Positions 51,767 to 63,368 of a stretch of DNA of 64,000 nucleotides are shown here, one piece after another. A model generated the notes under the pieces. The model saw only the letters and a list, made by a program, of their open reading frames with translations. It was not told where the DNA came from and ran no database searches. The translations under genes were made by a program, and so were the position numbers. The first letter of the stretch is position 1, and every line of letters begins with the position of its first letter. This stretch comes from Viola odorata (lineage: Eukaryota > Streptophyta > Magnoliopsida > Malpighiales > Violaceae), in the NCBI GenBank assembly GCA_963691705.1, contig OY829539.1, positions 37,581,656 to 37,645,655 on the forward strand, written 5' to 3'.

Positions 51767-52255
51767 TGATAACTATAGACGTAACTTCAGGGGCATTTTC
51801 GTCCGTAGACCTAGCGTTAAGGCCGGAACACTGTAGCCCCTATCGGGCGTGCACCGTCGAGGTTATCGCCCCCCACACAACGAATAACTCTGGGATGGTT
51901 GACATCAGCGGAGGGGGTGTCGCTCGTTATCTAACCACACAAACAGCGTTATCCCATCCCATGCAAGACATGACGTCACTTGAAGTACTTGGGCATTATC
52001 TTCCCTAGATAACGCCCACCCCTAGAGATAACACCCATATTTTGCCTATAAATACCCCATCATTCAAGACAAAAGGTAAGGCTACGATCGCTAGTCGAAC
52101 CCCTGCCATTTGGAACAGCCTTACTGACTTAAGCATCGGAGTATCTACGCCGAAGACCCCCTCCGGCGTTTTGCAAGTATACCGGACGGCAGGCACAGTG
52201 ATTCTGAGCGGCTATCTTCCTCACCTACCCTTCTCCAGAACCCCAAACCTTATCA
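51767..52255 (+). repeat. Element I 5' LTR (489 bp)
   Basis: Starts TGATAACTATAGACG and ends CAAACCTTATCA; inverted match to 3848-4345. TATAAATA at 52047-52054 is the promoter TATA box. It holds GATAACG/CGTTATC words at about 51930, 51949 and 52004. Confidence 0.93.
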
Positions 52256-52258
52256 AAT

Positions 52259-52278
52259 TGGTGCTTTCATTGAGAGCT
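52259..52278 (+). promoter_or_regulatory. Element I primer-binding site
   Basis: TGGTGCTTTCATTGAGAGCT follows the LTR by three bases and is identical to the site of B at 18423-18442. The primer tRNA was not identified. Confidence 0.7.
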
Positions 52279-52340
52279 TTGGTTTGATTAAGTGAGCATC
52301 CTTAATAGCCAAGCTCTGTCTTTTATGGAAATTAGAGGAT

Positions 52341-53244
52341 CATGGCTTCTGATTCAGAATCTATACCTCCTCAATCTCGTGGTATTCTTTTCGCTCCTCG
52401 TAGAGAACATTTTCCTTCTACTTCTGTCGATATTTTTGCCACAGTACAAGGAACCCCTTCGGGGCAAACGGATTTTCTTTTTGGACCCACAACGGGAACG
52501 TCATTCCCCAGATGAGTATTCCACCTTCCCAAATGGCAGGATCTAGCTTTTCCACTCCACCTCCAATGGGATCTGTAATGGATAGCGCGAATAACCCTTT
52601 GGTGAACTCTTTGTTAGCTTTGCGTGCCCAAGTGGACCAGTTGGCCGCATTAGTTGTCGGATCGGTTCCCAACATCTCAAGATACGCTATTTCCCCTCAT
52701 ATGATATTCTCTTTCACCCCATCCATTGTTACTGATCGGTCGTTATCACCTCGGCAACATGGGAGCACCCCGCTGACCTTGCCCGCTACAACGGCCCCTG
52801 TCAACTTTATGCAACTCGCACATGGGCGAGTAGAACCTACTAGGCAGCGCATGAGAGAAATCCCCGTTTCCTAAGAGTAACAATGGCATGACGAGTACAG
52901 GGATCGTTGGGATGGCAGGCGAGATGAAATGGTCAGGGATGTATCCCCAGACACAGCGAAAGATCAAGTATTAGAAGATATCGAACCCATTCACTAAGGA
53001 GTCGTAGTCGATCCCCTAGGCGACACCACGTACCTGATCCTCGAGACTAGAGACATCATAGGGAAATTTCTTCTCCCCGTCGTCCTCGTGAAATCCTTGA
53101 TGATACCACAGGTTATCCGTTCAGCTATCGCATAAGGCATCACAGAGTCAGTCGGCACGTGAAACTCCCCTCGGAGTCGTATGACGGCACCAAGGATCCC
53201 ATCTCTAACCTTAACAAGGTGAAAGACTTCGTACAGTTCCAAAC
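52341..53244 (+). pseudogene. gag: Element I gag, N-terminal part
   Basis: Starts MASDSESIPPQSRGILFAPR. A frame change near 52500 leads to NNPLVNSLLALRAQVDQLAA and MQLAHGRVEPTRQRMREIPV, as in B. Another change leads to KLPSESYDGTKDPISNLNKV and DFVQFQT, where element G begins. Compared with B, the next roughly 380 bases (the Gag core with WFEGLP and FSTAIP) are missing, and gag resumes only at 58670. Confidence 0.85.
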
Positions 53245-54697
53245 TGACGAGGGGTGTCGCAAGCCCCTCATAAATGAAAAGAGATTACAACTCAGTGTTA
53301 TGCTACAAATAAATGCAGATAGTGGTGAGAGGATCGATCCCACAGGGACATCGGTCTGATCTTTATTTCTCCTGTAAATGACAAGAATCAGCAAAGAGGT
53401 GAGAGTTTGATTGGTTGAGAAACAAAAAGAACGAAAATAAGATTGCATAAAAGAGAACAGTAGTGAAATAAAGAGATACAGAAGAGAAAGAAAATCCCTA
53501 GTAGAGATCCTTATGAGGTGACAATTCCAAGTTTGTTGATCATTGACAAAAGCATTTTCAAAACCATTTTCATAGAGAAGTTATAGAGATACATCCAGGG
53601 GCGATCTCCAAGCCTCCTCCTACTCAAGTCACTCAAGGAGAAGCTCCTTTCGCGACCCTAACTCCCCTAACAATCAAGGATTGCTGGTTTGTTGATGTGA
53701 TTAGGAAGGCCCTTCTCTAGACCTTGAGATGGACGAACTTGCTGTCCATTGACCTCAAAACTAACTCTTTTCTCCTTCTAGTTTCAAGAATTACCCTATC
53801 ACTAGTCGTCTACTCGGGTTCTCTCTAGTGCAGAAATGCGGCACTAGAGTGATTCTACTGTAATCAATTGTACCGAAATCCAAGTTGGCCAAACTCAAAC
53901 ACAACACAATCAAATTGACTTTAAACCAAGCAAGAAAAGAGATATGAAAACGTTTTTATTGAAGAACAAAGAGTCTCACAACCTACTGGAATTATCAACC
54001 ACAAGATCCCTACCAGGAATGGAGGTTTTTAGTTACAAAACATAATAGAAATGATACAAGAAGTGCAAAACCGAAAATACACAAAGCTGGAAAATCTGGA
54101 AAATGGGAGAAATGCTGATTTTCTCCTCTAGTTTCTCCTTCTGTCCCAATCCCCTTCTCTGTCCGTTCTGATCTCTATTAATGTCCTTCTGGACGCCAAG
54201 ATGTTCCTCTCCAAGGTGAGACAGCTCCCACTAACAAGTCTCCTCAGTTTGGTCTTCAAGAAGCTTGTCCAATATTCTTCCAAAACACAAGGAGAATGTT
54301 GTTTCATACTTCCAAGATGCTTGTTAGGAGTGGGAGGAATGATATAGGAACTCAAGAAGCTTAGTGTCTGCAAAAACGGGGCCCAAGGAGACAAGAAACG
54401 CACTCAAGATTAAATAATTGTGGCGCACAAAATCATGGTGAGTGCAGTCCAGAACTCGGAACGTCACGGAAGCCTCATCTCAAGGCCTTGAGATGAGTCG
54501 AAATGCATCAGCTGAAAATCTGCCAAGGCTGATTGATCAATTGAGCTCTATTCTTTGGCCTTTTCGTTCCTTTTCCTACTTCTGGTCATTCAAGTGTAAT
54601 TCTGGAAAAGGGAAGGAATAAGGGTCAAAGCAGCATGTTTATTGCTTCAAAAGCTAAGTAAAGAAGCAACAAAACTAAGTGGAATAACAATCAATCA
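53245..54697 (-). repeat. Element G 3' LTR (1453 bp)
   Basis: On the + strand TGACGAGGGGTGTCGC ... AACAATCAATCA. It contains the perfect 24-base palindrome centred on CATCTCAAGGCCTTGAGATG at 54474-54497 and a half copy near 53722. Equal in length to 57217-58669. Confidence 0.95.
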
Positions 54698-56245
54698 AAT
54701 CCCCCCACACTTAAACCATGCTTGCCCTCAAGCATGAACACAAACACAGAAAAACAAACAGAAAACACAAAGAAAAACACAGACACAACACCCTCTTTGA
54801 ATAGAAAATTAACCCCTGTACTGATCTCACACAAATAATTCAGAAATCAACTCAATCAAGCAATGCTAAATGCTCCAAACATCACAATTGTGCACATATT
54901 CAAATAGGGGCATGATAGCATGCTGTTCAACCAGAAAATAAAATCCTCTTATCTTCTCATCCTTCGACTCTAAATCCAAACACTACTGCCGACACTCATG
55001 CAAAATAATTTAAAAGCACATCCAACAATTAAAGAACAGAAATTGAAACACAAATAGTGAGCCAAAGGCTTCTTTTATTCTATTTTTTTCTTTTTCTTCT
55101 CTTCCTTCTTTTTCTTCTTTTTTTTTCGTTTTTTCTTTTTTTTCTTTTTTCTTTTTTTCTTTTTTTTTCTTTCCTTCTTTCCGCAATCTCGCCATTTTTC
55201 TTTTCTTTTCAACTTCCATCATCCACAACCCTTTTTTTTTTCTTTTTCTTTTTTTTTCTTTTTTCAAACACATGCACATGCAGACCTTTATTTCTCACCA
55301 TGGTGCTATGATCGGTCCAACCAAAGGGAGTTAGCACACAACCGACTGGAAGTTTTTCCAAAATGGGATGATGGTGCCGAACCACCAACATCGTGCAATC
55401 CAGAGGGCATGATGAGAAAGCACACACAAGAAAATTAAAGGGTACGCAAGCAAGCATAATTAAGATACTTAGCAGCAATGAGAGGATAGGATCCTCATCC
55501 CAAGACCTTGAGAAGAGAAGACAGATTAGCTCTAGCAAGGCATTTCCTAGGACAGCAATACTCATCATACATCTATGTAAATAAATGCACAAGTTGTAAT
55601 GTCAGAAGTATTCAGAATTGCAAGATGGAGTTGATAAGTCAAGTATTTACATGAGTTCAGTTTTGGGGTTTCAATTCTATACAAAAGGGTGAAAAACAAC
55701 AAAAAGGAAAACAACTCATGCAAACATGAAAACAAACAGAAGCGCATGCAAAAATAATTGAAATAAACATACAGAAGAAAGGAAAATACAGAAAAACAAA
55801 CAGCAGAAAAACATGCATAAAAACAGAAAAACAAACATGCACAAAAACACAAAAAAACACAAACAAACACGAAAGTGTCTCTCCCCCACACTTAAAGGAA
55901 ACATTGTCCTCAATGTGAGAGAAAAACCACACATAACAAACAAGCAAACAAACAAACGAAACAGAACAGAAAATGAAAAAGAGAGGGAAAGAAATGATAA
56001 AACCCGGGGCAATGATCATGGTTGGGGAGGAGCTGGAGGTTTTGGTCTGCCCATCTCAAGGCCTTGAGATGGGCCGGATGGCCTGCACTGGAAAATTCCA
56101 AAAATCCATTATTATGCAGAAAAAAAAAAAATGATTAACTGGAAATAAAAACGAAAATAACAAAACAGCAACGAAATGAACATGGGTTGCCTCCCATGCA
56201 GCGTCCCTCTTTATAGTCTTGGACTAGACATTGAGCGTCACTTTG
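54698..56245 (-). other. Element G non-coding block
   Basis: The purine tract (AAGTGTGGGGGGATT on the - strand) starts at 54698. A long T/C tract at 55076-55265 and Phe-rich frames nearby are low complexity, not genes. CATTG-TCCT-CAATG (55902-55915) is the inverted form of the stem seen in F and A. A 26-base palindrome around CATCTCAAGGCCTTGAGATG lies at 56049-56074. TGGGTTGCCTCCCATGCA (56183-56200) is the shared GGGAGGCAACCCA motif. Confidence 0.7.
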
Positions 56246-57136
56246 TCAACCAATCCTACATAATGCTTTGAATGCACGAAGTTTGATGAGAATGATTTCA
56301 TTTCGTGCATGGTCTTCTAGCAACGAAATCCGCATGCAACCATAAAATGATTCAAATTCTGGTTCGGGTGCATGCATAATAAAAAGAAAATATTGGTTGT
56401 GAATGGAGGGTAATTCAATAAATGGATCAATATAATCAAAGAAATTCAGAACTTCCCTTTCACACACAACCGACTGCGGATTCTCAACCACTTTGATTTC
56501 TTTCTCAATCTTCCTCGCATCCTCCTCTAGCTCGATGCTACAAAAAGTGTCCATAAACTTCGTCTCCTACTCCAGTGACGTGCTGGAATGAGTTTGGGTC
56601 TGATTGGACTGCTTTTGTTGAGCAACAACTTCTGCAGAATTTTCTGGGCTAGTTTCTGGTTCTGGGTCGCTCATCTCAAGACCTTGAGATGAGTCAGACT
56701 GCTCGGGCAGATTTTTGTTGCTCACAAAAGTGGCAGTGCTGGCATCAGATTCCACGTTTGATTGGAAGTTTGAAGGTATGCATCTCTGTCTTTCCTGCTC
56801 AAGTGCAAGTTGTCTTATTTGCTCCGCCATCCTTGCTAAAGTCCCTTCTGTTTCCTGCATAAATGGAACTAAGGTTTTCATTAAAATTTCAGAAACAGTA
56901 GGTTCTTGGCTAGGTTGCGGAGGCTGGAAATATTGATAATCAGGAACTGATTGCACTCCATAATCTGATCTTTGTTGGTTCCACCAAGTGGGATAAGGAG
57001 AAGATGTGGGTGGATAATAATTTGGCTCATATCCCCACTGTGGTGGACCATAGCATCCTTCATGGCTGGTCACATGTCCTGCATCAAAGCTTTGAGAAAT
57101 AGGGGCTGATTGAGAAGAATAACTGATATTGCTCAT
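56246..57136 (-). pseudogene. Element G accessory protein of unknown function, homologue of the F protein
   Basis: One frame of about 297 codons, broken once by a TAG near 56564. N-terminal part: PTWWNQQRSDYGVQ and YQYFQPPQPSQ, matching the WWxQ...YQY(Y/F)QPPQP pattern of F. Helical middle: SEILMKTLVPFMQETEGTLA and RMAEQIRQLALEQERQR. C-terminal part: YIDPFIELP, FESFYGC, LLEDH, IKLR and RIG, then stop. The PBS lies 58 bases before its ATG, so it is the first and only ORF of G. The protein resembles no standard retroelement enzyme. Its middle includes an in-frame copy of the palindrome (encoding SSQGLEMSD). Confidence 0.75.
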
Positions 57137-57193
57137 AAAAAAGAAAACTAAAAATTGTCACAAACAAGAAAAACGAAAATCAGTACACCATTG

Positions 57194-57211
57194 TCCCCGG
57201 CAACGGCGCCA
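57194..57211 (-). promoter_or_regulatory. Element G primer-binding site (tRNA-Asp)
   Basis: On the - strand TGGCGCCGTTGCCGGGGA is a perfect 18-base complement to the 3' end of plant tRNA-Asp. It lies five bases downstream of the 5' LTR terminus. Confidence 0.92.
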
Positions 57212-57216
57212 ATTTA

Positions 57217-58669
57217 TGACGAGGGGTGTCGCAAGCCCCGCATAAATGAAAAGAGATTACAACTCAGTGCTATGCTACAAATAAATGCAGATAGTGGTGA
57301 GAGGATCGATCCCACAGGGACATCGGTCTGATCTTTATTTCTCCTGTAAATGACAAGAATCAGCAAAGAGGTGAGAGTTTGATTGGTTGAGAAACAAAAA
57401 GAACGAAAATAAGATTGCATAAAAGAGAACAGTAGTGAAATAAAGAGATACAGAAGAGAAAGAAAATCCCTAGTAGAGATCCTTATGAGGTGACAATTCC
57501 AAGTTTGTTGATCATTGACAAAAGCATTTTCAAAACCATTTTCATAGAGAAGTTATAGAGATACATCCAGGGGCGATCTCCAAGCCTCCTCCTACTCAAG
57601 TCACTCAAGGAGAAGCTCCTTTCGCGACCCTAACTCCCCTAACAATCAAGGATTGCTGGTTTGTTGATGTGATTAGGAAGGCCCTTCTCTAGACCTTGAG
57701 ATGGACGAACTTGCTGTCCATTGACCTCAAAACTAACTCTTTTCTCCTTCTAGTTTCAAGAATTACCCTATCACTAGTCGTCTACTCGGGTTCTCTCTAG
57801 TGCAGAAACGCGGCACTAGAGTGATTCTACTGTAATCAATTATACCGAAATCCAAGTTGGCCAAACTCAAACACAACACAATCAAATTGACTTTAAACCA
57901 AGCAAGAAAAGAGATATGAAAATGTTTTTATTGAAGAACAAAGAGTCTCACAACCTACTGGAATTATCAACCACAAGATCCCTACCAGGAATGGAGGTTT
58001 TTAGTTACAAAACATAATAGAAATGATACAAGAAGTGCAAAACCGAAAATACACAAAGCTGGAAAATCTGGAAAATGGGAGAAATGCTGATTTTCTCCTC
58101 TAGTTTCTCCTTCTGTCCCAATCCCCTTCTCTGTCCGTTCTGATCTCTATTAATGTCCTTCTGGACGCCAAGATGTTCCTCTCCAAGGTGAGACAGCTCC
58201 CACTAACAAGTCTCCTCAGTTTGGTCTTCAAGAAGCTTGTCCAATATTCTTCCAAAACACAAGGAGAATGTTGTTTCATACTTCCAAGATGCTTGTTAGG
58301 AGTGGGAGGAATGATATAGGAACTCAAGAAGCTTAGTGTCTGCAAAAACGGGGCCCAAGGAGACAAGAAACGCACTCAAGATTAAATAATTGTGGCGCAC
58401 AAAATCATGGTGAGTGCAGTCCAGAACTCGGAACGTCACGGAAGCCTCATCTCAAGGCCTTGAGATGAGTCGAAATGCATCAGCTGAAAATCTGCCAAGG
58501 CTGATTGATCAATTGAGCTCTATTCTTTGGCCTTTTCGTTCCTTTTCCTACTTCTGGTCATTCAAGTGTAATTCTGGAAAAGGGAAGGAATAAGGGTCAA
58601 AGCAGCATGTTTATTGCTTCAAAAGCTAAGTAAAGAAGCAACAAAACTAAGTGGAATAACAATCAATCA
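57217..58669 (-). repeat. Element G 5' LTR (1453 bp)
   Basis: Same boundaries as the other LTR (TGACGAGG ... CAATCA on the + strand), about 99.7 percent identical. The 24-base palindrome is at 58446-58469. Confidence 0.95.
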
Positions 58670-58674
58670 CAAGG

Positions 58675-59892
58675 ATGAAAGAGGAAGAGAATAGAGATAA
58701 AACTCGAAACGTACCGCAAAACGTGCCCCATGCTTCTAACGCTCCTACCAACGCGACCCCTGATGATCATTTTATTGACGATTATGCCCAACGAAAAGAC
58801 CACATCCCTAAAGCCTCCAACCGGCAAAGAGGCAATTTTTCAAGGGGAAGACCCGGTAACTTCCCCACTCGGCGACAAGTGGATCCACCCAAGGGCATAG
58901 TCTATGACCCAGATTTTCCTTCCCTCATACTTCTGAGAGCGGAAATTTTAACAATCGTTCAACAACGGAATCTTCCTATCCGTTATCCAGCCCCTGTGAA
59001 GCGGGGGGTAATCATGGGAGGAAGAGAAAATGCCTTTTGTAAGTTCCATAAAGTGAAGGGACACTCCATAGACGTGTGCAGGGAGTTAAAGTTGGTGATA
59101 GAGTGTCTAGTGGAAGAAGGATATCTCGGAGAATTCGCCACTAAGGTGAGAGAAGAAGCCAGGAATAACCTCACAAATAGGGCCCCAGATAGCAGACAAG
59201 CGCCCCCTCACGTCCCAGGAGATGATGCCACCCCTAGTGGGAGAGTCAAGGAAGCGTTGGCAATTCATGATGAGGACATTCCCATCATCAACATCATAGC
59301 TGGGGGCACACCATATTTGGACGAGTCTGTGCCGTTAACGACCATCACTGGAGAGAAGCGAAAACGTGAAAGAGCGTTAGTGAAAAATGAAGTGATAAGT
59401 GCTTTAGACCAAATGGTGTTATCCTTCTCTGAGGAAGACGAGAAGGGCATCATTTTTCCATATAACGATGCGTTAGTGGTCACACCCGTTATTGGCAACC
59501 ATGGAGTTAGAAGAACTCTTATCGATAACGGCAGCGCGGTAAATTTATTTTCATTGGAGGCTTACAACCTCATGAAACGTCCTGCCAGCGAGCTGACGCC
59601 TTACAAAAAGCTGATAATTAGGGTAGACAGAGTTCCTATCCTAGTGACTGGAGTCACTTTGCTGCCTGTATACTTTAGAGAAGACACGTCCAAAAGATCA
59701 GAGGAATTATTGTTCTTGGTCGTAGACCTTACCTTACCCTATAACGCCATACTTGGACGTCCGTTTCTCAATCGCTTTGGTGCAGCGATATCCCAAAAAC
59801 ACTTGAGGTTAAAGTATCCCTCGTGGGATGGAGTGGTCGCAGTTAAAGACGATCATAAGCTAGTAGCCGAGTGTTACCTGCTTAGGATGTAG
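58675..59892 (+). pseudogene. pol: Element I gag C-terminus and protease
   Basis: 405 open residues. Basic region (RQRGNFSRGRPGNFPTRRQ), RENAFCKFHKVKGHSIDVC (nucleocapsid-like, about 59030) and VEEGYLGEFATKVREEA. Protease follows: GVRRTLIDNGSAVNLFSLE (about 59505) and YNAILGRPFLNRFG (about 59740). It ends at a TAG (59890) in LLRM-stop-KSCDRY, where B has a Gln codon, so the gag-protease-RT frame was continuous. It adjoins the right LTR of G. Confidence 0.9.
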
Positions 59893-59910
59893 AAGAGTTG
59901 TGATAGGTAT

Positions 59911-61240
59911 GTGTGCGTGACAGTGGATCCCTTTGAGCAGAAAGATGAAAAACATACCCAGCCAGTGGATAAGATGGTGCCCATCCCTGTTAATGGGGTC
60001 AGGGAGGTAAATTTCTTAGTTAGCGAGAAGCTAAGCCCTGAAGAAAACACACAGTTAGCTCGATTACTAAACAAATGTAAAGGAGAGTTCACCTGGAAGC
60101 CTGCCGATATGCCCGGTATCTCATGTGAGGTAGAGGAGCATCGACTTAACGTTGATACCAATGTCAAACCGATCCAGCAAAAACGGCAAGCGTTTTCTAT
60201 AGAAAAAGCAACAGCCATCGACAAGGAGGTGTCAAAACTCCTAGACGCAGGTTTTATCCGAGAAGTGCAATATCCGACTTGGCTGGCTAATCTCGTTCTT
60301 GTTCCAAAGCCTAACGGAGAGTGGCGTATATGTATCAATTTCACTGATTTAAACGAGGCATGTCCCAAGGATTGCTACCCGCTCCCTCGAATCGACCAGC
60401 TAGTTGACCAGACTACCGGGTATGCTTATTTGAGCTCTTTAGACGCCAACTCCGATTACCATCAAATTCCCATGGCCGTTGAAGACGAAAAAGAGACCGC
60501 CTTCATCACCCCGAAGGTCACTTACTGCTATACGGCGTTGTCGTACGAGCTGAAAAATACTGGAGTAATTTTCCAGCGCATGGCAAACAAGGTGTTCGAG
60601 AAACAAAGCGGGAAGAAAGTAGAAGCCTACGTAGACAATTTACTAGTCAAGAGTCGAAGCTTTGAAGATCACCTAGCATACTTGAAAGAGGATTTCGACG
60701 TGATGAGAGAGCACCAAATGAAATTGAATCCCCGTAAATGCATGTTTGCGTTTCAAAAGGGGCAAATTCTTAGGTTACGTGGTTAGCCAGAAAGGCATCC
60801 AGCCTAATCCCTCGAAGGTTAAAGCCATTCACGATATGATATCCTCCCAAACCGTCAAAGAAGTGCAAAAGCTCACAGGGCACGTTATCGCCCTAGGACA
60901 GTTTATTTCTAAGCAAGGCGAGAGATGCTTGCCCTTCTTCAAGGTTATACGCAAAAAGGCTCCTTTTGGCTGGACAGAAGAATGTGAAGAAGCGTTTACA
61001 AGCCTGAAAGCTTATCTCTCATCCGACTTGGTGTTGACACGACCCGAGCCGGGGGATACTCTGTACCTATACCTTGGTGTGGCTGATGAAGTGGTCAGTG
61101 TCGTCCTCGTACAAGACGACAGCCACGTCCACCACCCAGTGTATTTTGTCAGCCATGTTTTGAAAGATGCCGAGCTGCGGTATGCTCGCATAGAAAAAAT
61201 AGCATTTGCGCTGATACAGGCCACGCCCAAAATGGACTGA
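59911..61240 (+). pseudogene. pol: Element I reverse transcriptase and first RNase H
   Basis: RT: KLLDAGFIREVQYPTWLANL, WRICINFTDLNEACPKD, LSSLDANSDYHQIPM and the catalytic box KVEAYVDNLLVKS. The second Asp of YVDD is Asn here (GAC to AAC type change), so polymerase activity should be lost. A frameshift near 60760 (extra base in AAAGGGGCAAA) leads to KFLGYVVSQKGIQPNPSKV and RNase H (TLYLYLGVADEVVSVVLVQ, PVYFVSHVLKDAELRYAR), ending at a TGA (61238). Confidence 0.92.
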
Positions 61241-62035
61241 TATTTCCAAGCCCACCCCGTCATCGTGCTCACGGACCAACCCCTAAAAAGGATTTTCAGA
61301 AAACCTGAGTCCTCGGGAAGGATGCTGATTTGGGCCATTGAACTCGAGCGGTTTGGGCTAGATTATAAAGCCCGACCATCCATAAAAGCCCAAGTCCTAG
61401 CAGATTTTATAGTTGAGTGCACGTTCATGCAGGACCCATTGACGGACTTACCCGAGGAAGAAAGAGATGACGTGGATCTCCCATTCCCTGAAACCTACAC
61501 CGACTTGTGGGTTGTCCATGTGGACGGAGCCAAAAATCAAGAACTAACTGGGGCCAGAATCCTAGTAACCGGACCACTAGGCATACAGATAAGATACGCC
61601 ATCAAGATTCTGCAGCCGTTATCCAATAACGCAGCAGAATATGAGGCGTTGTTGGCCGGGCTCAAAATAGGAAAAAATCTATCCACGAAAGCCATACATG
61701 ACGCCGGAGTAATGGGAGACTTGCGACTAAAGATATACAGTGACTCCAAGCTAGTGATAGACCAAGTCTTGGGCAATTCTCAAGCCAGAGAACCCATCAT
61801 GATTCAATATCTCTCTAAAGTGAAACACGAGATGACGAAAATAAGAAAAAGGGGCATACAAGTCAGCATTGAGCACGTCCCTCGAGAGGATAACACTGAA
61901 GCAGACAATCTCGCCAAAATTGCAGCCAGCCCGGAAGCATCCATACCCGCGGATGTGTATTTTGAAGAAATATCTGTGCCTTCCTTCATGGAGGAACAAG
62001 TGTCGCTCTGTATTGAAGAAATTGAATATGACTAG
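61241..62035 (+). pseudogene. pol: Element I second (archaeal-type) RNase H
   Basis: After the end of the first RNase H (KRIFRKPESSGRMLIWAIEL) an open frame holds D (WVVHVDGAKNQ), E (NAAEYEALLAGL), D (KIYSDSKLVIDQV) and D (REDNTEADNLAKIA). All four acidic positions are kept. It ends at a TAG (62033), followed by the start of integrase in another frame. Confidence 0.92.
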
Positions 62036-62056
62036 CGAATCCATGTAATAAAATAC

Positions 62057-63268
62057 TTGAAGAATGAGGAATTGCCCGAAGATAACACCGAAAAGAAAAA
62101 AGTGTTGAAGCAGGCGGCACGATGCACATATTACGATGGGGAACTAGTTCGGAGATGTTTCTCTCATCTAGCGGCCAAGTGCATAATGGAACAAGAGGGC
62201 CTCCACACTCTACGAGAAATCCATGAAGGAATATGCGATATGCATGTGTCTGGCGGTACCCTGGCCGCGCAAGTCTTTAGGTCAGGATTTTATTGGCCTA
62301 CCATTCGCAAGGATTGCAATAACTTTGTACGAACCTGTCAGAAATGTCAGGAGTTCTCCAAGATTCCCCGACGACCTGCTACGAAAATCTCTAAAATTGT
62401 GGCCCCCGGTCCTTTTGCCAAATAGGGAATTGACATCCTGGGCCCGTTTCTAAAAGCAAGATCTCAGCTGTAATTTGTAGCCGTGGCAGTGGACTACTTC
62501 ACGAAATGGGCTGAAGCGGAAGCAGTGGCCAACATTACAACAGAACAAATATGGCGTTTTCTCAAACACCATCTTATTATATGATTTGGTGTACCCCGTG
62601 TGCTAGTCAGCGATAATGGGACACAATTCACAAGTCAATTCTTTAGAGATCAGTGCGCGGAATTCCAAATCGAACAAAGATTTGCTTCCGTAGCTCACCC
62701 GCAGACTAACGGTCAGGCAGAGGTAACCAATCGAAGTATTCTTAGTGGCATCAAGAAAAACTTAGAAGGATCCAAAAAGAAATAGGCAGACGAGCTGCCG
62801 TATCTGATGTGGGCATACCGCATGACCGTTAAAACTAGTACAGGAGAAACACCCTTCGCCCTGGCTTTCGACACTGAGGTCGTCACACCGGTAGAAATCG
62901 GTACTCTAAGCCTACGAGTGGCATACTTCAAGGAAGAAATAAATGAAGAGCTGTTACGAGCAAACCTCGACGCATTGCCAGAACTGCATGAAGAAACCCT
63001 TCTGAAAATGCTGTATTATAAGAGGAAAATGGCGCGTTATCACAACAGGCGCGTTAAAGAACGATTGTTAAAAGCAGGGGACTTGGTACTCAGAGACAAA
63101 CGAGCAGCCGGACAACGCATGTGGAAACTCAATCCAAACTGGGAAGGTCCATATCGCGTTACCCGCGTCATCGAAAAATGAGTGTACCATTTGGAAACAC
63201 TTGACGGTACTCCCTTACTAAACTCTTGGAACATAGCTCGTTTGAAATTATACCATGCTAGAATTTGA
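62057..63268 (+). pseudogene. pol: Element I integrase
   Basis: Zinc domain EIHEGICDMHVSGGTLAAQV and RTCQKCQEF, intact HHCC. Core: GIDILGPF after a TAG at 62423 (TGG expected), VLVSDNGTQFTSQFF (about 62600) and [14 protein letters not shown] (about 62697), with the DDE triad kept. C-terminal RYHNRRVKERLLKAGDLVLR and PNWEGPYRVTRVI end at KLYHARI near 63268. Further stops occur at about 62470, 62582, 62783 and 63179, with both C-to-T and G-to-A patterns. Confidence 0.92.
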
Positions 63269-63368
63269 CATATCTCTACACGTTTGGATAGCGTTAGCAA
63301 TAACATTCGTTAACACTCAAATTGGAAATATTCTTGTGAATTCTTGTGATTGATTACGTGCAGATAAA

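Larger units (their letters stand above)
53245..58669 (-). mobile_element. Element G: non-autonomous element with tRNA-Asp PBS (LARD type), youngest insertion
   Basis: Two 1453-bp LTRs differ at about five positions by eye (for example 53271 T against G, and GAAATGCGG against GAAACGCGG). On the - strand: 5' LTR 57217-58669, PBS, one ORF (57136-56246), a non-coding block and the purine tract at 54698-54712. No gag-pol. There is no clear 5-base duplication: CAAAC on the left, CAAGG on the right. Confidence 0.93.

Noticed and set aside
53140..53448. 102-aa ORF on the - strand, with a near copy at 57214-57420
   Set aside because: Both lie at the ends of the two identical G LTRs; they are the same LTR sequence read twice, with no coding pattern.
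55057..56019. Phe/Leu-rich and Lys/Glu-rich ORFs on both strands
   Set aside because: They come from a T/C tract (55076-55265) and A/C-rich sequence; low complexity, not membrane proteins.
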